Below are positions 39,194 to 49,875 of a DNA stretch of 64,000 nucleotides, one piece after another. Numbering within the stretch: position 1 is the first letter of the stretch; each line of letters opens with the position of its first letter. The notes under the pieces are model-generated. The model worked only from the letters and a program-made list of their open reading frames with translations, was not told the DNA's origin and did no database searches. This DNA comes from Shinella sp. H4-D48 (GTDB lineage: Bacteria; Pseudomonadota; Alphaproteobacteria; Rhizobiales; Rhizobiaceae): assembly GCF_022637395.1 (NCBI RefSeq), contig NZ_CP093337.1, positions 2,812,501 to 2,876,500 on the forward strand, written 5' to 3'. The translations under genes were made by a program, and so were the position numbers.

Positions 39194-39429
39194 GGCGGAA
39201 CATCCATTGTCGGCGTGCTCCACCCCTGCTCGCTTTCAGAGCCTCCCCAGGATTCGGACGCCGGATTACCGACTTCATGCGGCTGCAATGCCGCGTATCC
39301 GGGGGAGCATTCATTGCCAGCCGCATACATCCATCATGGGACGCGGCTTCCGGAACCCTATCCAGAGATCATCGACGGCAATCTTTAAAATTCCCTGACT
39401 TTTTAAACCGATTTATCCCGGCTTGAACG
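39194..39429. other. Upstream region of the 842-residue receptor gene
   Basis: About 236 bp without a convincing gene. It contains a small hairpin GCGGC-TGCAAT-GCCGC near 39280 and an AT-rich segment (39381-39415) that may hold a promoter. Nothing else was assigned. Confidence 0.4.
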
Positions 39430-39567
39430 TCAAAGGGCGATGAGCGCGAGTGCCGCGACCAGAAGGGCAGCGAGCGCGCAATTGACGCCGATCGCCAGAA
39501 GACGGCGGCGGATTTCTTCCGTTGCGGCAATGGCGATGGCGCGGGCGGGGCGGCGTCTGGCAGGCAT
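39430..39567 (-). CDS. Possible small membrane protein
   Basis: A 45-residue frame: a basic N-terminus (MPARRRPARAIAIAATEEIR) and a single hydrophobic helix at about residues 23-45. GGAGTATCGCCGC precedes the ATG. The composition suits a small single-pass membrane protein, but no family was recognised. Confidence 0.4.
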   Translation of the reverse strand: MPARRRPARAIAIAATEEIRRRLLAIGVNCALAALLVAALALIAL

Positions 39568-39723
39568 GCGGCGATACTCCGTTACTTGGAAACAACAGGC
39601 AACGCGGATGATCCGGTCTGCCGGCCCACATCATGTTGTCTCCCATCCCGAAAGGCGGGAAACGCCGACATTTCGAGAGCATCCGCCCCGAGGTCTTAAC
39701 GGACAGTAAAGAGCGGCACGGAA

Positions 39724-40905
39724 TTACGCTTCCTGACCCGCGGCATGGCCGGAAGCCCAGGCCCATTGGAAATTGTAGCCGCCGAGCCAGCCGGTAACAT
39801 CCACCGCTTCGCCGATGAAATAGAGCCCCGGCACCGCCTTGGCCACCATGCTGCGGGAATCGAGCGCGGCCGTGTCGATGCCGCCGAGCGTGACCTCCGC
39901 CGTGCGATAGCCTTCCGAGGCCGGCGGCCGGAACCGCCAGTCGCGCAGCTTTTGCACCAGCGCATCGGTCCGCTTTCCGGAAAGTTCGGCGAGCGGACCA
40001 TCGATGCCAAGATCGGTTACGATCAGTTGCGCGAGCTTCTTCGGAATATGCTCGGCAAGGACCGTCTGCACCGCCTGCCGGCCGTTCTGCTTGCGGGCAG
40101 AGACGATGATCGCGGCAAAGTCGAGATCGGGGCGAATATGCAGGCCGATCTCCTCACCCTCACGCCAATAGGAGGAGATTTGCAGGATGGCCGGGCCGCT
40201 CAGCCCGCGATGGGTGAAGAGTGCAGCCTCGCGAAACTCGGTCTTGCCATGGCGTGCCGCCACGTCGACCGCGACGCCGGGCAAGCCCTCATGCGCGGCA
40301 AGTGTGGCGGGATCGAGCATCAGCGGCACAAGGCCGGCACGGGTTTCGGTGACGGGCAGCCCGAACTGCTCGGCGACACGATAGGCAAATCCCGTGGCGC
40401 CCATTTTCGGAATGGATTTTCCGCCCGTGGCAACAACAAGAGAGGCCGCTTCGACAGCACCTTGCTCCGTCGATACGCGGAAAGACGTCCCGTCATGCGC
40501 GATGTCGCCGATCGGCACGGAAAGCCTGAGTTCGACGCCTGCAGCCTTCATCTCGGTCAGCAGCATGGCGATGATGTCCTTTGCCGAATTGTCGCAGAAG
40601 AGCTGACCGAGCGTCTTCTCATGCCAGGCGATGCGGTGCCGCTCGACGAGATCGAGGAAATCGCGCGGCGTATAGCGGGCGAGCGCCGACTTGGGAAAAT
40701 GCGGGTTGGCCGACAGGAAATTCTTCGGGCCGGCATGGATGTTGGTGAAGTTGCAGCGACCGCCACCGGAAATCCGGATCTTCTCGCCCGGCGCCTTCGC
40801 ATGGTCGAGAACGAGCACACGGCGCCCGCGCCTGCCCGCCTCGATGGCGCACATCATGCCTGCCGCGCCGGCCCCGATAATGACGACGTCCCGCCGCTCT
40901 GCCAC
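39724..40905 (-). CDS. BaiN/HI0933-family NAD(P)/FAD-dependent oxidoreductase
   Basis: A 393-residue flavoprotein. The FAD-binding dinucleotide fold is at residues 6-30 (VVIIGAGAAGMMCAIEAGRR), followed by the HI0933 signature GEKIRISGGGRCNFTN. The C-terminus has GLYFIGEAVDVTGWLGGYNF and WAWASGHAAGQEA, also typical. The GTG at 40905 has AGAGGA 7 nt upstream; the frame continues to 41004 without a better site. Most family members have no known substrate, although BaiN acts on bile acid derivatives. Monocistronic, divergent from puuA. Confidence 0.88.
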   Translation of the reverse strand: MAERRDVVIIGAGAAGMMCAIEAGRRGRRVLVLDHAKAPGEKIRISGGGRCNFTNIHAGPKNFLSANPHFPKSALARYTPRDFLDLVERHRIAWHEKTLGQLFCDNSAKDIIAMLLTEMKAAGVELRLSVPIGDIAHDGTSFRVSTEQGAVEAASLVVATGGKSIPKMGATGFAYRVAEQFGLPVTETRAGLVPLMLDPATLAAHEGLPGVAVDVAARHGKTEFREAALFTHRGLSGPAILQISSYWREGEEIGLHIRPDLDFAAIIVSARKQNGRQAVQTVLAEHIPKKLAQLIVTDLGIDGPLAELSGKRTDALVQKLRDWRFRPPASEGYRTAEVTLGGIDTAALDSRSMVAKAVPGLYFIGEAVDVTGWLGGYNFQWAWASGHAAGQEA

Positions 40906-41037
40906 GTTGAAATCCTCTTTTCCCCTCTCATTCGGCCATAGCCGAAGAATGTCAATCCGGGGAGGAAAATGGGAAATAGGATGGGAATCGTCCTTTCCAC
41001 CCACAGGGGGGAGCTAGCCAAGCATCAATCTGTGTCT

Positions 41038-41052
41038 ATGATGACGCATCAT
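41038..41052. promoter_or_regulatory. Short dyad upstream of puuA
   Basis: ATGATG-ACG-CATCAT, 20 bp before the puuA ATG. The position suits an operator for a putrescine-responsive repressor, but no regulator gene is adjacent. Confidence 0.3.
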
Positions 41053-41071
41053 CAACCAACCCCGGTGTCTC

Positions 41072-42511
41072 ATGCCGTCCAGGAAGAAAGTCGTTACGCC
41101 CACCATAGAGAAAGCAGCACGCTCCACGAAAATCCCTCCCGCCATCAGCGTGCCCCGCGGAGTAAAGACCTGGAAGGACGCCGCAGACTGGCTTCGTGCC
41201 CGCGGCATTGAAGACATCGAATGCATCACGCCGGATCTCGCGGGCGTACCGCGCGGCAAGATGATGCCATCGTCGAAATTCACCTCGAACACGTCGCTGG
41301 CGCTGCCGTCGGCGCTGTATCGCCACACGATCTCCGGCGACTATCCCGAGGAAACCGGCAATTTCCGTTATGAGCCGCGCGACAGCGACCTCAAGCTGGT
41401 GCCGGATCTTTCCACCCTTTCCGTGGTGCCTTGGGAAAGCGATCCGACCGCGCAGGTGATCTGCGACATCGTCGGATCGACGGGCGAGAACGTGCCCTAT
41501 ACGCCGCGCAACGTTTTGAAGAACGTCGTGCAGATGTACCGCGAGCGCGGCTGGAAGCCGGTCGTCGCGCCCGAGATCGAGTTCTATCTCGTTGCCGTCA
41601 ACGATGACCCGGATTATCCGTTGCATCCGCCGAAGGGCCGCTCCGGCCGCGCCATCCAGGGCGGACAGGGCTATTCCATTGCCGGCATCAACGAATTCGA
41701 CGAACTGATCGACGACATCTATCACTTCTCGGAAAAGCAAGGCCTCGAGATCGACACGCTGATCCACGAGGAAGGCCCCGCGCAGCTTGAAATCAACCTG
41801 CGCCACGGCGACCCCATCGAACTGGCCGACCAGGTTTTCCTGTTCAAGCGCACGATCCGCGAGGCGGCGCTGAAGCACGGCATCTACGCCACCTTCATGG
41901 CCAAGCCCATGCAGGGTCAGGCCGGGTCGGCCATGCACATCCACCAGTCGGTGGTGGAGCTCGACACGGGCAGGAACGTCTTCTCCAATACGGATGGATC
42001 GCCCTCGAAGGAGTTCTTCCATTTCATTGGCGGCATGCAGGCCTATGTGCCGAAGACGCTTGTCATGATGGCGCCCTATGTGAATTCCTATCGCCGGCTG
42101 ACGCCCGACATGTCTGCACCGGTCAACAATGCCTGGGGGTACGACAACCGCACCACGGCCTTCCGCGTGCCGGTTTCGGACGCGGCCGCCCGCCGTATCG
42201 AAAACCGCCTGCCGGGATCGGATGCCAATCCGTATCTCGCGCTCGCGGCATCGCTCGGCTGCGGCCTGCTCGGCATCATGAACGAGATCGAACCGAGTCC
42301 TCCCACGGAGGATACCGCCAACGAGGGTACGATCGATCTGCCGCGCGGCCTGCTTGAGGCCGTGTCGCTGCTCGAATCCGATCCCGCACTGGCGGATGTT
42401 CTCAGCGCGGAGTTCATCGGGCTCTATGCCGGCGTCAAGCGCGGCGAGTTCGAGACCTTCATGCAGGTGATCAGCCCCTGGGAACGCGAGTTCCTGCTGC
42501 TCAACGTCTGA
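41072..42511 (+). CDS. puuA: Gamma-glutamylputrescine synthetase (glutamine synthetase family)
   Basis: A 479-residue member of the glutamine synthetase superfamily. The N-terminal beta-grasp part (WLRARGIEDIECITPDLAGV) is followed by the catalytic domain with metal ligands in APEIEFYL and EEGPAQLEINLRHGDP, the His in GSAMHIHQS and the Arg in RRLTPDMSAPVNNAWG. These fit PuuA, which joins glutamate to putrescine using ATP. The FAD oxidase gene puuB follows after 91 bp, supporting this role over nitrogen assimilation. The start has no strong ribosome site (GGTGTCTC). Confidence 0.85.
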   Translation: MPSRKKVVTPTIEKAARSTKIPPAISVPRGVKTWKDAADWLRARGIEDIECITPDLAGVPRGKMMPSSKFTSNTSLALPSALYRHTISGDYPEETGNFRYEPRDSDLKLVPDLSTLSVVPWESDPTAQVICDIVGSTGENVPYTPRNVLKNVVQMYRERGWKPVVAPEIEFYLVAVNDDPDYPLHPPKGRSGRAIQGGQGYSIAGINEFDELIDDIYHFSEKQGLEIDTLIHEEGPAQLEINLRHGDPIELADQVFLFKRTIREAALKHGIYATFMAKPMQGQAGSAMHIHQSVVELDTGRNVFSNTDGSPSKEFFHFIGGMQAYVPKTLVMMAPYVNSYRRLTPDMSAPVNNAWGYDNRTTAFRVPVSDAAARRIENRLPGSDANPYLALAASLGCGLLGIMNEIEPSPPTEDTANEGTIDLPRGLLEAVSLLESDPALADVLSAEFIGLYAGVKRGEFETFMQVISPWEREFLLLNV

Positions 42512-42602
42512 GCGGCCGGCGGTCCGGGCCGCCTGTAACCTTCCGAGAAGCGGCCGGCGCCCCGGTGCGCCGCCGCAGCCTCTTGCCCTATGAGTGTGCG
42601 TT

Positions 42603-43889
42603 ATGCCCTGGCAAAGCCCGATTTCACCCGGCGTCTCCTGGTATGAAGCAAGCGTTGGAGACCGCCCCGAATATGAGCCCCTCGACGGCTCGGTGGAGAC
42701 AGATGTCGCCATTGTCGGCGGCGGCTTCACCGGCCTTCAGGCCGCCTATAACCTCGCCCTAAAGGGCGTGCGCGTGACGCTCATCGAGGCGCACCGCTTC
42801 GGCGACGGTGCGTCCGGCCGCAACGGCGGCCAGCTCGGCACCGGCCAGCGTGCCGAGGCGGAGGAACTGGAAGCCGAACTCGGCTACGAGCGCGCCAGAG
42901 CCCTGTTCGATCTTGCGGAAAACGCCAAGAAGCACATCCACGATTTCGCCGCTGCCCGGAATCTCGACATTGAGTACATGCCCGGCCAGCTCAATGTGAG
43001 CCACAAGGCAAGCTACGAAAAGGACTTCCGCGATCATATCGAGATCGCTGCGACCCGCTTCGGCTATCCGCACATGCACTTCATGGACCACGCCGAAACC
43101 GAGGAGCGCGTGGGCTCGAAGCGCTTCTTCTTCGGCATCCGCGACACCGGCACCGGCCATATTCATCCCATGAAGCTCATCGTCGGCATCGCACGGGCGG
43201 CGCATGAGGCGGGTGCCAATCTTCATGAAAGGACCCCTGCCCTCAAGATCGAGCGGGCCGGAGGAAAAGCGGTGATCACGACGGCGCGCGGCACCATCCG
43301 GGCCGACAGGGCCCTGATCGCCTGCAATGCCTATATCGGCAATCTGGAGCCGAAGACGGCGGCGCATGTCATGCCGATCCGCTCCTTCATCGGCGCGACC
43401 GTGCCGCTCGGGAAGTTCCCGTCGATCATTCCGGGCGGGGAATCCATCGCCGACACGCGCTTCGTCGTCCGTTACTTCCGCAAGACGCGCGACGGTCGCC
43501 TGTTGTTCGGCGGACGCGAGGCCTATACCTCCGACAACCCGGACGACATGACACCGCCCATCCGCCGGCAGATCGAGGAGGTCTATCCCGAACTCGAGGG
43601 CATAGAGCTTACCCATGCCTGGGGCGGATCCGTCGGCATCACCATGCCGCGCAAACCCTATGTGCGCGATGTCATGCCCGGCATCACCACGATCGGCGGC
43701 TATTCGGGCCATGGCGTCATGCTGTCAAACTACTGTGGCAAGCTCTACGCGGAGGACGTGACCGGCGGCAGCGCGGAGCTCGACCAGTTGAAGGCCCTGA
43801 AAATCCCGGCCTTTCCCGGAGGCTCGCGGTTCCGCTCGCCGCTTCTGTTCCTCGCCATGACGTGGTACGCGCTACGCGACAAGCTCTGA
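42603..43889 (+). CDS. puuB: Gamma-glutamylputrescine oxidase (FAD/DAO family)
   Basis: A 428-residue flavoprotein. Dinucleotide fold at residues 39-60 (VAIVGGGFTGLQAAYNLALK), then GASGRNGGQLGTGQRAEAEE and the C-terminal HAWGGSVGITMPRKP and GYSGHGVMLSNYCGKLYA, all typical of PuuB-like DAO enzymes. It oxidises gamma-glutamylputrescine to the aldehyde with release of ammonia and hydrogen peroxide. An in-frame GTG at 42594 exists, but the ATG at 42603 gives the family N-terminus MPWQSPISPGVSWYEASV. PuuC and PuuD are not in the window. Confidence 0.85.
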   Translation: MPWQSPISPGVSWYEASVGDRPEYEPLDGSVETDVAIVGGGFTGLQAAYNLALKGVRVTLIEAHRFGDGASGRNGGQLGTGQRAEAEELEAELGYERARALFDLAENAKKHIHDFAAARNLDIEYMPGQLNVSHKASYEKDFRDHIEIAATRFGYPHMHFMDHAETEERVGSKRFFFGIRDTGTGHIHPMKLIVGIARAAHEAGANLHERTPALKIERAGGKAVITTARGTIRADRALIACNAYIGNLEPKTAAHVMPIRSFIGATVPLGKFPSIIPGGESIADTRFVVRYFRKTRDGRLLFGGREAYTSDNPDDMTPPIRRQIEEVYPELEGIELTHAWGGSVGITMPRKPYVRDVMPGITTIGGYSGHGVMLSNYCGKLYAEDVTGGSAELDQLKALKIPAFPGGSRFRSPLLFLAMTWYALRDKL

Positions 43890-43983
43890 TCGAGTCGAAG
43901 CGTCGATTTTGTTGCGTGGTACGCTGGCGTTTTTAAATCGATTAGATTATAACACCCGCCAATAGAACAGATCGAGATATCCG

Positions 43984-45456
43984 ATGAGCAGCCAGATCAT
44001 TCCCGTTGAGCCCTTTGACTATGTCGTCTTCGGCGGAACCGGCGATCTTGCGGAACGCAAGCTCCTTCCGGCCCTCTATCACCGGCAGCTCGCCGGCCAG
44101 CTTTCCGACCCGACACGCATCATCGGCGCGTCGCGGACGGCCTTCACGGATGCGGAATACCGCAAGTTCGCCGTGGATGCGCTGAAGGAGCACCTGAAGC
44201 CCGGCGAATTCGAGGACGAGCAGGTCAAGATCTTCTGCGATCGCCTGTTCTACGTGTCGGTCGACGCCAAGTCCGATGCAGGTTGGGACAAGCTGAAGGA
44301 GCTGCTCGACGAGGGCAAGGAGCGTGTGCGCGCTTTCTACCTGGCCGTCGCTCCGGGGATCTTCGGCGACATCTCCGAGAAGATCCGCGATCACAAGCTC
44401 ATCACCAAGCAGACGCGGATCGTCGTCGAGAAGCCGATCGGCCGTGACCTCGCGTCGGCGGACGAGCTGAACAACACAATCGGCAAGGTATTCCGCGAAG
44501 AGCAGATCTTCCGCATCGACCACTATCTTGGCAAGGAGACGGTGCAGAACCTGATGGCGCTGCGCTTCGCCAACGCGCTCTACGAGCCGCTGTGGAACTC
44601 CGCGCATATCGACCATGTGCAGATCACCGTTGCCGAGTCCGTCGGGCTGGAAAGCCGCGCCGGCTACTATGACAAGGCTGGTGCGCTACGCGATATGGTG
44701 CAGAACCATATCCTTCAGCTGCTCTGCCTCGTGGCCATGGAAGTTCCTTCCTCCATGGATGCGGAAGCCGTGCGCGACGAGAAGCTCAAGGTTCTGCGAG
44801 CCCTCAAGCCCATCGATCAGTACAATGTCGAACGCCTCACGGTGCGTGGCCAGTACCGCGCCGGCGCGTCCGCCGGCGGCCCGGTCAAGGGCTATCTCGA
44901 GGAACTCGACGGCGGCGTTTCCAACACGGAAACCTTCGTCGCCATCAAGGCCGAGATCGGCAACTGGCGCTGGGCGGGCGTTCCCTTCTATATCCGCACG
45001 GGCAAGCGTCTTGCCGCGCGCATGTCCGAGATCGTCATCACCTTCAAGCCGATTCCGCATTCGATCTTCGACCCCTCGGCCGGCCGTATCGAAGCGAACC
45101 AGCTCATCATCCGTCTGCAGCCCGACGAAGGCGTCAAGCAGTCACTGATGATCAAGGATCCGGGCCCGGGCGGCATGCGCCTGCGCAACGTCTCGCTCGA
45201 CATGAGCTTCGCGCAGGCCTTCGACGCCCGTAATGCCGACGCCTATGAGCGCCTGCTGCTCGACGTGATCAGGAACAACCAGACGCTCTTCATGCGCCGC
45301 GACGAAGTCGAGGCCGCATGGCGCTGGGTCGATCCGATCCTCAAGGCCTGGGAAGCGACCGGCCAGCAGGTTCAGGGCTACACGGCCGGCACCTGGGGAC
45401 CCAGCCAGGCCATCGCCCTCATCGAGCGCGACGGCCGCACCTGGCATGAAACGTAA
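43984..45456 (+). CDS. zwf: Glucose-6-phosphate 1-dehydrogenase
   Basis: A 490-residue enzyme. NADP-binding GGTGDLAERK is at residues 17-26, the substrate motif RIDHYLGKE near 178-186 and the C-terminal domain has FYIRTGKRLAARMSEI. It oxidises glucose-6-phosphate to 6-phosphogluconolactone in the cytoplasm. It heads zwf-pgl-edd: pgl starts 9 bp after the stop. The 94-bp upstream region holds an AT-rich stretch with a TTATAA-like element near 43947. This is the entry to the Entner-Doudoroff route, the main sugar pathway in rhizobia. Confidence 0.96.
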   Translation: MSSQIIPVEPFDYVVFGGTGDLAERKLLPALYHRQLAGQLSDPTRIIGASRTAFTDAEYRKFAVDALKEHLKPGEFEDEQVKIFCDRLFYVSVDAKSDAGWDKLKELLDEGKERVRAFYLAVAPGIFGDISEKIRDHKLITKQTRIVVEKPIGRDLASADELNNTIGKVFREEQIFRIDHYLGKETVQNLMALRFANALYEPLWNSAHIDHVQITVAESVGLESRAGYYDKAGALRDMVQNHILQLLCLVAMEVPSSMDAEAVRDEKLKVLRALKPIDQYNVERLTVRGQYRAGASAGGPVKGYLEELDGGVSNTETFVAIKAEIGNWRWAGVPFYIRTGKRLAARMSEIVITFKPIPHSIFDPSAGRIEANQLIIRLQPDEGVKQSLMIKDPGPGGMRLRNVSLDMSFAQAFDARNADAYERLLLDVIRNNQTLFMRRDEVEAAWRWVDPILKAWEATGQQVQGYTAGTWGPSQAIALIERDGRTWHET

Positions 45457-45465
45457 GGAAGGCCG

Positions 45466-46164
45466 ATGAGCGCGAGACTGCATGAATTCAAGGACGGTGC
45501 GGCGCTGGCCGAAGGTCTGGCGGATCGCGTATCTGCAGCCCTTGCCGATGCCGTGGCCGCCCGTGGAAAGGCCACCATCGCGGTATCGGGCGGCTCCACG
45601 CCGAAAGCCTTCTTCAAATCGCTTTCGACGCGGGGCATCGATTGGGCGAAGGTGACGATCACGCTTGTCGACGAGCGGTTCGTACCGGCCGACAATCCGC
45701 GCTCAAACCATCTGCTCGTCGCCGAGAACCTGCTTCAGGGCAAGGCACAAGCAGCGAATTTCCTGCCGCTGTACCGTGCGGCCGAAAGCGCCGACGAGGC
45801 CGCCAAAATCGTCTCGCGAGACGCCGAAGCGCTTGGCGTGCCGTTCGATGTTGTCATTCTCGGCATGGGAACGGATGGTCATACCGCGTCGTTCTTCCCC
45901 GGCGGCAACAATCTCGCCAACGCAATCTCGGCCGAAACGCCACGCGGCGTCATCACGATGGAAGCGGAAGGTGCCGGCGAAACCCGCCTCACCTTCACCT
46001 TCGCCAGCCTTCAGGATGCCCGTCTTCTGGTGCTTCATATCGAGGGCCAGGGCAAGAAGGACGTCCTTGCCGCCGCCGAAAGTGACGGGCCGGAAACCGA
46101 CATGCCGATCCGCGCCGTTCTACGGCGCGCGGCAACGCCGGTCGATATCTACTGGGCGCCCTAG
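45466..46164 (+). CDS. pgl: 6-phosphogluconolactonase
   Basis: A 232-residue protein of the DevB/SOL Pgl family. TIAVSGGSTPKAFFKSLS (residues about 34-51), the ITLVDERFVPADNPRSN motif and GMGTDGHTASFFPG with the active-site His are all present. It hydrolyses 6-phosphogluconolactone, linking Zwf to Edd. The ATG at 45466 follows AAGGAAGG; the gene is tightly linked to zwf. A palindromic repeat (46163-46207) starts right at the stop codon. Confidence 0.95.
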   Translation: MSARLHEFKDGAALAEGLADRVSAALADAVAARGKATIAVSGGSTPKAFFKSLSTRGIDWAKVTITLVDERFVPADNPRSNHLLVAENLLQGKAQAANFLPLYRAAESADEAAKIVSRDAEALGVPFDVVILGMGTDGHTASFFPGGNNLANAISAETPRGVITMEAEGAGETRLTFTFASLQDARLLVLHIEGQGKKDVLAAAESDGPETDMPIRAVLRRAATPVDIYWAP

Positions 46165-46207
46165 AGCATTGCCCCACGCCGGAGATTTCTTCGGCTTTCA
46201 ATGCTCT
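46163..46207. repeat. Palindromic intergenic element between pgl and edd
   Basis: A dyad with outer arms AGAGCATTG / CAATGCTCT and an inner partly paired GCCGGAGA / TTCGGC segment. AGAGCA...TGCTCT ends are typical of the short palindromic intergenic repeats of rhizobial genomes (RIME-like). The outer left arm overlaps the last two bases of pgl. It may attenuate or process the operon mRNA. Confidence 0.5.
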
Positions 46208-46332
46208 GGAGCGCACTCAGCCGGCTGAAGCCGAACATGCCCGGCGCATGGCGCCATTGAACCGCGGATCGTGGCAGCTTTCGCGCTCGCCCAGCCGTGT
46301 AAAAATGCAATCGAGGAAGTCAGGATAATCCC

Positions 46333-48153
46333 ATGTCCGCCGACAAGCGCATTGAAGCCATCACCGCCCGTATCGTCGAACGCTCCAAGCCGCACCGCGA
46401 ACCTTATCTTGGCCGCGTGCGTGCTGCAGCTGCCAGCGGCGTGCACCGCTCGGCGCTCTCCTGCGGCAACCTTGCGCACGGCTTCGCCGTCTGTTCCCCC
46501 GCCGAGAAGGACGCGCTCGCAGGCGACCGCGTTCCCAACCTCGGCATCATCACCTCCTACAACGACATGCTCTCGGCGCACCAGCCGTTCGAGACCTACC
46601 CGGCACTGATCCGCGAGGCTGCTCGGGAAGCGGGCGGCGTGGCGCAGGTGGCCGGCGGCGTGCCGGCCATGTGCGACGGTGTCACCCAGGGCCAGCCGGG
46701 CATGGAACTCTCGCTGTTCTCGCGCGATCTCATCGCGATGGCGGCGGGCGTGGGCCTGTCGCACAACATGTTCGATTCGGTCGTCTATCTCGGCGTGTGC
46801 GACAAGATCGTGCCGGGTCTCACCATTGCCGCGCTGACCTTCGGCCACCTGCCCGCGGTCTTTATTCCCGCCGGGCCCATGACCTCCGGCCTGCCGAACG
46901 ACGAGAAGGCGCGGGTGCGCCAGCTCTTTGCCGAGGGCAAGGCCGGCCGCGCGGAACTGCTGGAGGCCGAATCCAAATCCTATCACGGTCCCGGCACCTG
47001 CACCTTCTACGGCACGGCAAACTCCAACCAGATGCTGATGGAGATCATGGGCTTCCACATGCCGGGCGCCTCCTTTATCAACCCGGGCACGCCGCTGCGC
47101 GACGCCCTGACCAAGGAAGCCGCCAAGCGGGCGCTGGCGATTACCGCGCAGGGCAACGAATTCACGCCGGCAGGCGAGATGATCGACGAGCGCTCCATCG
47201 TCAACGGCGTTGTCGGGCTGCATGCCACGGGCGGTTCGACCAACCATACGCTGCACCTCCTCGCCATGGCGCGCGCCGCCGGCATCCTCTTGACCTGGGA
47301 AGATATTTCAGAGCTGTCGGATGTCGTTCCGCTGCTCGCCCGCGTCTATCCGAACGGCCTTGCGGACGTGAACCATTTCCACGCAGCCGGCGGCATGGGC
47401 TTCCTGATCCAGGAACTCCTGAAGCACGGCCTGCTGCATGACGATGTGCGCACCGTCTACGGTCAGGGCCTCAACGCCTATACGGTCGATGCCCGGCTCG
47501 GCGCCAACGGCACCGTCCTGCGCGAGCCCTCGCCGAAGGTCAGCCACGACCCGAAGGTGCTTGCCAGTATCGAGACACCCTTCCAGCCGACCGGCGGCCT
47601 GAAGATGCTCACCGGCAATATCGGCAATGCCGTCATCAAGATCTCCGCTGTAAAGCCAGAGCGTCACGTCATCGAGGCGCCGGCCAAGGTCTTCCACGAC
47701 CAGCTGGACCTGAACGCAGCCTTCAAGGCCGGCGAACTCACGGGCGATTTCATCGCCGTCGTGCGCTTTCAGGGCCCGAAGGCAAACGGCATGCCGGAAC
47801 TTCACAAGCTGACGACGGTGCTCGGCATCCTGCAGGACCGTGGCCAGCGCGTCGCACTGCTCACCGACGGACGCATGTCCGGCGCATCCGGCAAGGTCCC
47901 GGCCGCCATCCATGTGACCCCTGAGGCCGTGGACAACGGCGCGATCGGCCGCATCCGCGATGGCGACCTCATCCGTCTCGATGCCGCACACGGCACGATC
48001 GAGGTTCTCGTGGATGCCGCCGAATTCGCCGCCCGCCCGCAGGCGGCGGCCGATCTTTCCGGCAACGAATTCGGCATGGGTCGCGAACTCTTCGCTCCGT
48101 TCCGCGCGATTGCCGGCCCGGCGGACCATGGAGCGAGTGTGCTGTTCGCGTAA
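46333..48153 (+). CDS. edd: 6-phosphogluconate dehydratase
   Basis: A 606-residue enzyme of the IlvD/Edd family. Cluster and substrate motifs are visible: [70 protein letters not shown] and [20 protein letters not shown]. The Fe-S cluster cysteines are in MCDG and TCTF, as in the family. It dehydrates 6-phosphogluconate to KDPG. The KDPG aldolase gene (eda) is not in the window. GAGGAAG lies 13 nt before the ATG. A hairpin follows at 48166-48194. Confidence 0.96.
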   Translation: MSADKRIEAITARIVERSKPHREPYLGRVRAAAASGVHRSALSCGNLAHGFAVCSPAEKDALAGDRVPNLGIITSYNDMLSAHQPFETYPALIREAAREAGGVAQVAGGVPAMCDGVTQGQPGMELSLFSRDLIAMAAGVGLSHNMFDSVVYLGVCDKIVPGLTIAALTFGHLPAVFIPAGPMTSGLPNDEKARVRQLFAEGKAGRAELLEAESKSYHGPGTCTFYGTANSNQMLMEIMGFHMPGASFINPGTPLRDALTKEAAKRALAITAQGNEFTPAGEMIDERSIVNGVVGLHATGGSTNHTLHLLAMARAAGILLTWEDISELSDVVPLLARVYPNGLADVNHFHAAGGMGFLIQELLKHGLLHDDVRTVYGQGLNAYTVDARLGANGTVLREPSPKVSHDPKVLASIETPFQPTGGLKMLTGNIGNAVIKISAVKPERHVIEAPAKVFHDQLDLNAAFKAGELTGDFIAVVRFQGPKANGMPELHKLTTVLGILQDRGQRVALLTDGRMSGASGKVPAAIHVTPEAVDNGAIGRIRDGDLIRLDAAHGTIEVLVDAAEFAARPQAAADLSGNEFGMGRELFAPFRAIAGPADHGASVLFA

Positions 48154-48165
48154 GGCGAGGAAGCG

Positions 48166-48194
48166 GCCCCTCATCCTGCTGCCCGATGAGGGGC
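48166..48194. terminator. Hairpin between edd and the PilZ-like gene
   Basis: A perfect 9-bp stem (GCCCCTCAT / ATGAGGGGC) with an 11-nt loop between two convergent gene ends. No T tract follows on either strand, so it is a weak terminator candidate. Confidence 0.45.
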
Positions 48195-48208
48195 GAACGC
48201 CCATAAAG

Positions 48209-48565
48209 TCAGCCGTAGATATCCAGCGTCCGGTTCTGGTGGTTGCGGTGCGTGGAATAGACGAAGATGCGCTGCAGGTCCTTTTCGGAGAGCAGTCGCA
48301 GGAAGCGGGCTTCCACGATGTCGTTAGGGTATACGCGCTGCGTCAGGCAGCCGATCATCGGGATGCGGGCGCTGACGATATCAAGGTAGAAATTGCGCGG
48401 GAGCTGGAACTTCGTCGTCATCGTGATCACGGCGCCGCTGCGCGACAGCTTGATGATCACACCACGGCGGGAGACGAGGTTGACGAGGCCGCCGGTCTCC
48501 GTGAATTCGATGCGGGCCTCGTTGCAGGTGTCCTCCATCGGGAACGTTTTTTCCCGATCATACAT
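48209..48565 (-). CDS. PilZ-domain-like protein with incomplete c-di-GMP motifs
   Basis: A 118-residue protein starting MYDREKTFPMEDTC. A beta-rich core has VNLVSRRGVIIKLSRSGAVI and PRNFYLDIVSARIPMIGCLT, which resembles a PilZ barrel. The second c-di-GMP motif (D/N-x-S-x-x-G) appears as KLSRSG, without the acidic or Asn residue, and the N-terminal RxxxR is not seen, so ligand binding is doubtful. The ATG at 48565 has AAGGAAGAG 6 nt upstream; an ATG at 48622 is in frame but lacks such a site. Single gene, between convergent edd and the downstream-facing agl operon. Confidence 0.6.
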   Translation of the reverse strand: MYDREKTFPMEDTCNEARIEFTETGGLVNLVSRRGVIIKLSRSGAVITMTTKFQLPRNFYLDIVSARIPMIGCLTQRVYPNDIVEARFLRLLSEKDLQRIFVYSTHRNHQNRTLDIYG

Positions 48566-48754
48566 GAAGGACTCTTCCTTGTTCAGGTAGCTTCCCCGCG
48601 ATACGTCACCGTAAAATCCCATCAGACTGCTAGCCCCGGCCCTGCATTACTGGGAAATGCTACGATCGCAAGGCTTAACATCGTATTGAACGGCAGGCCT
48701 AAATCCTGCCATTCCACACGGTGTCCGACGCCTTTTTTCAGCAGACGCCGTCTC

Positions 48755-49846
<1,092 letters not shown>

Positions 49847-49875
49847 GTCTCTACCTCCCCTGGTTTTCTGACCGG

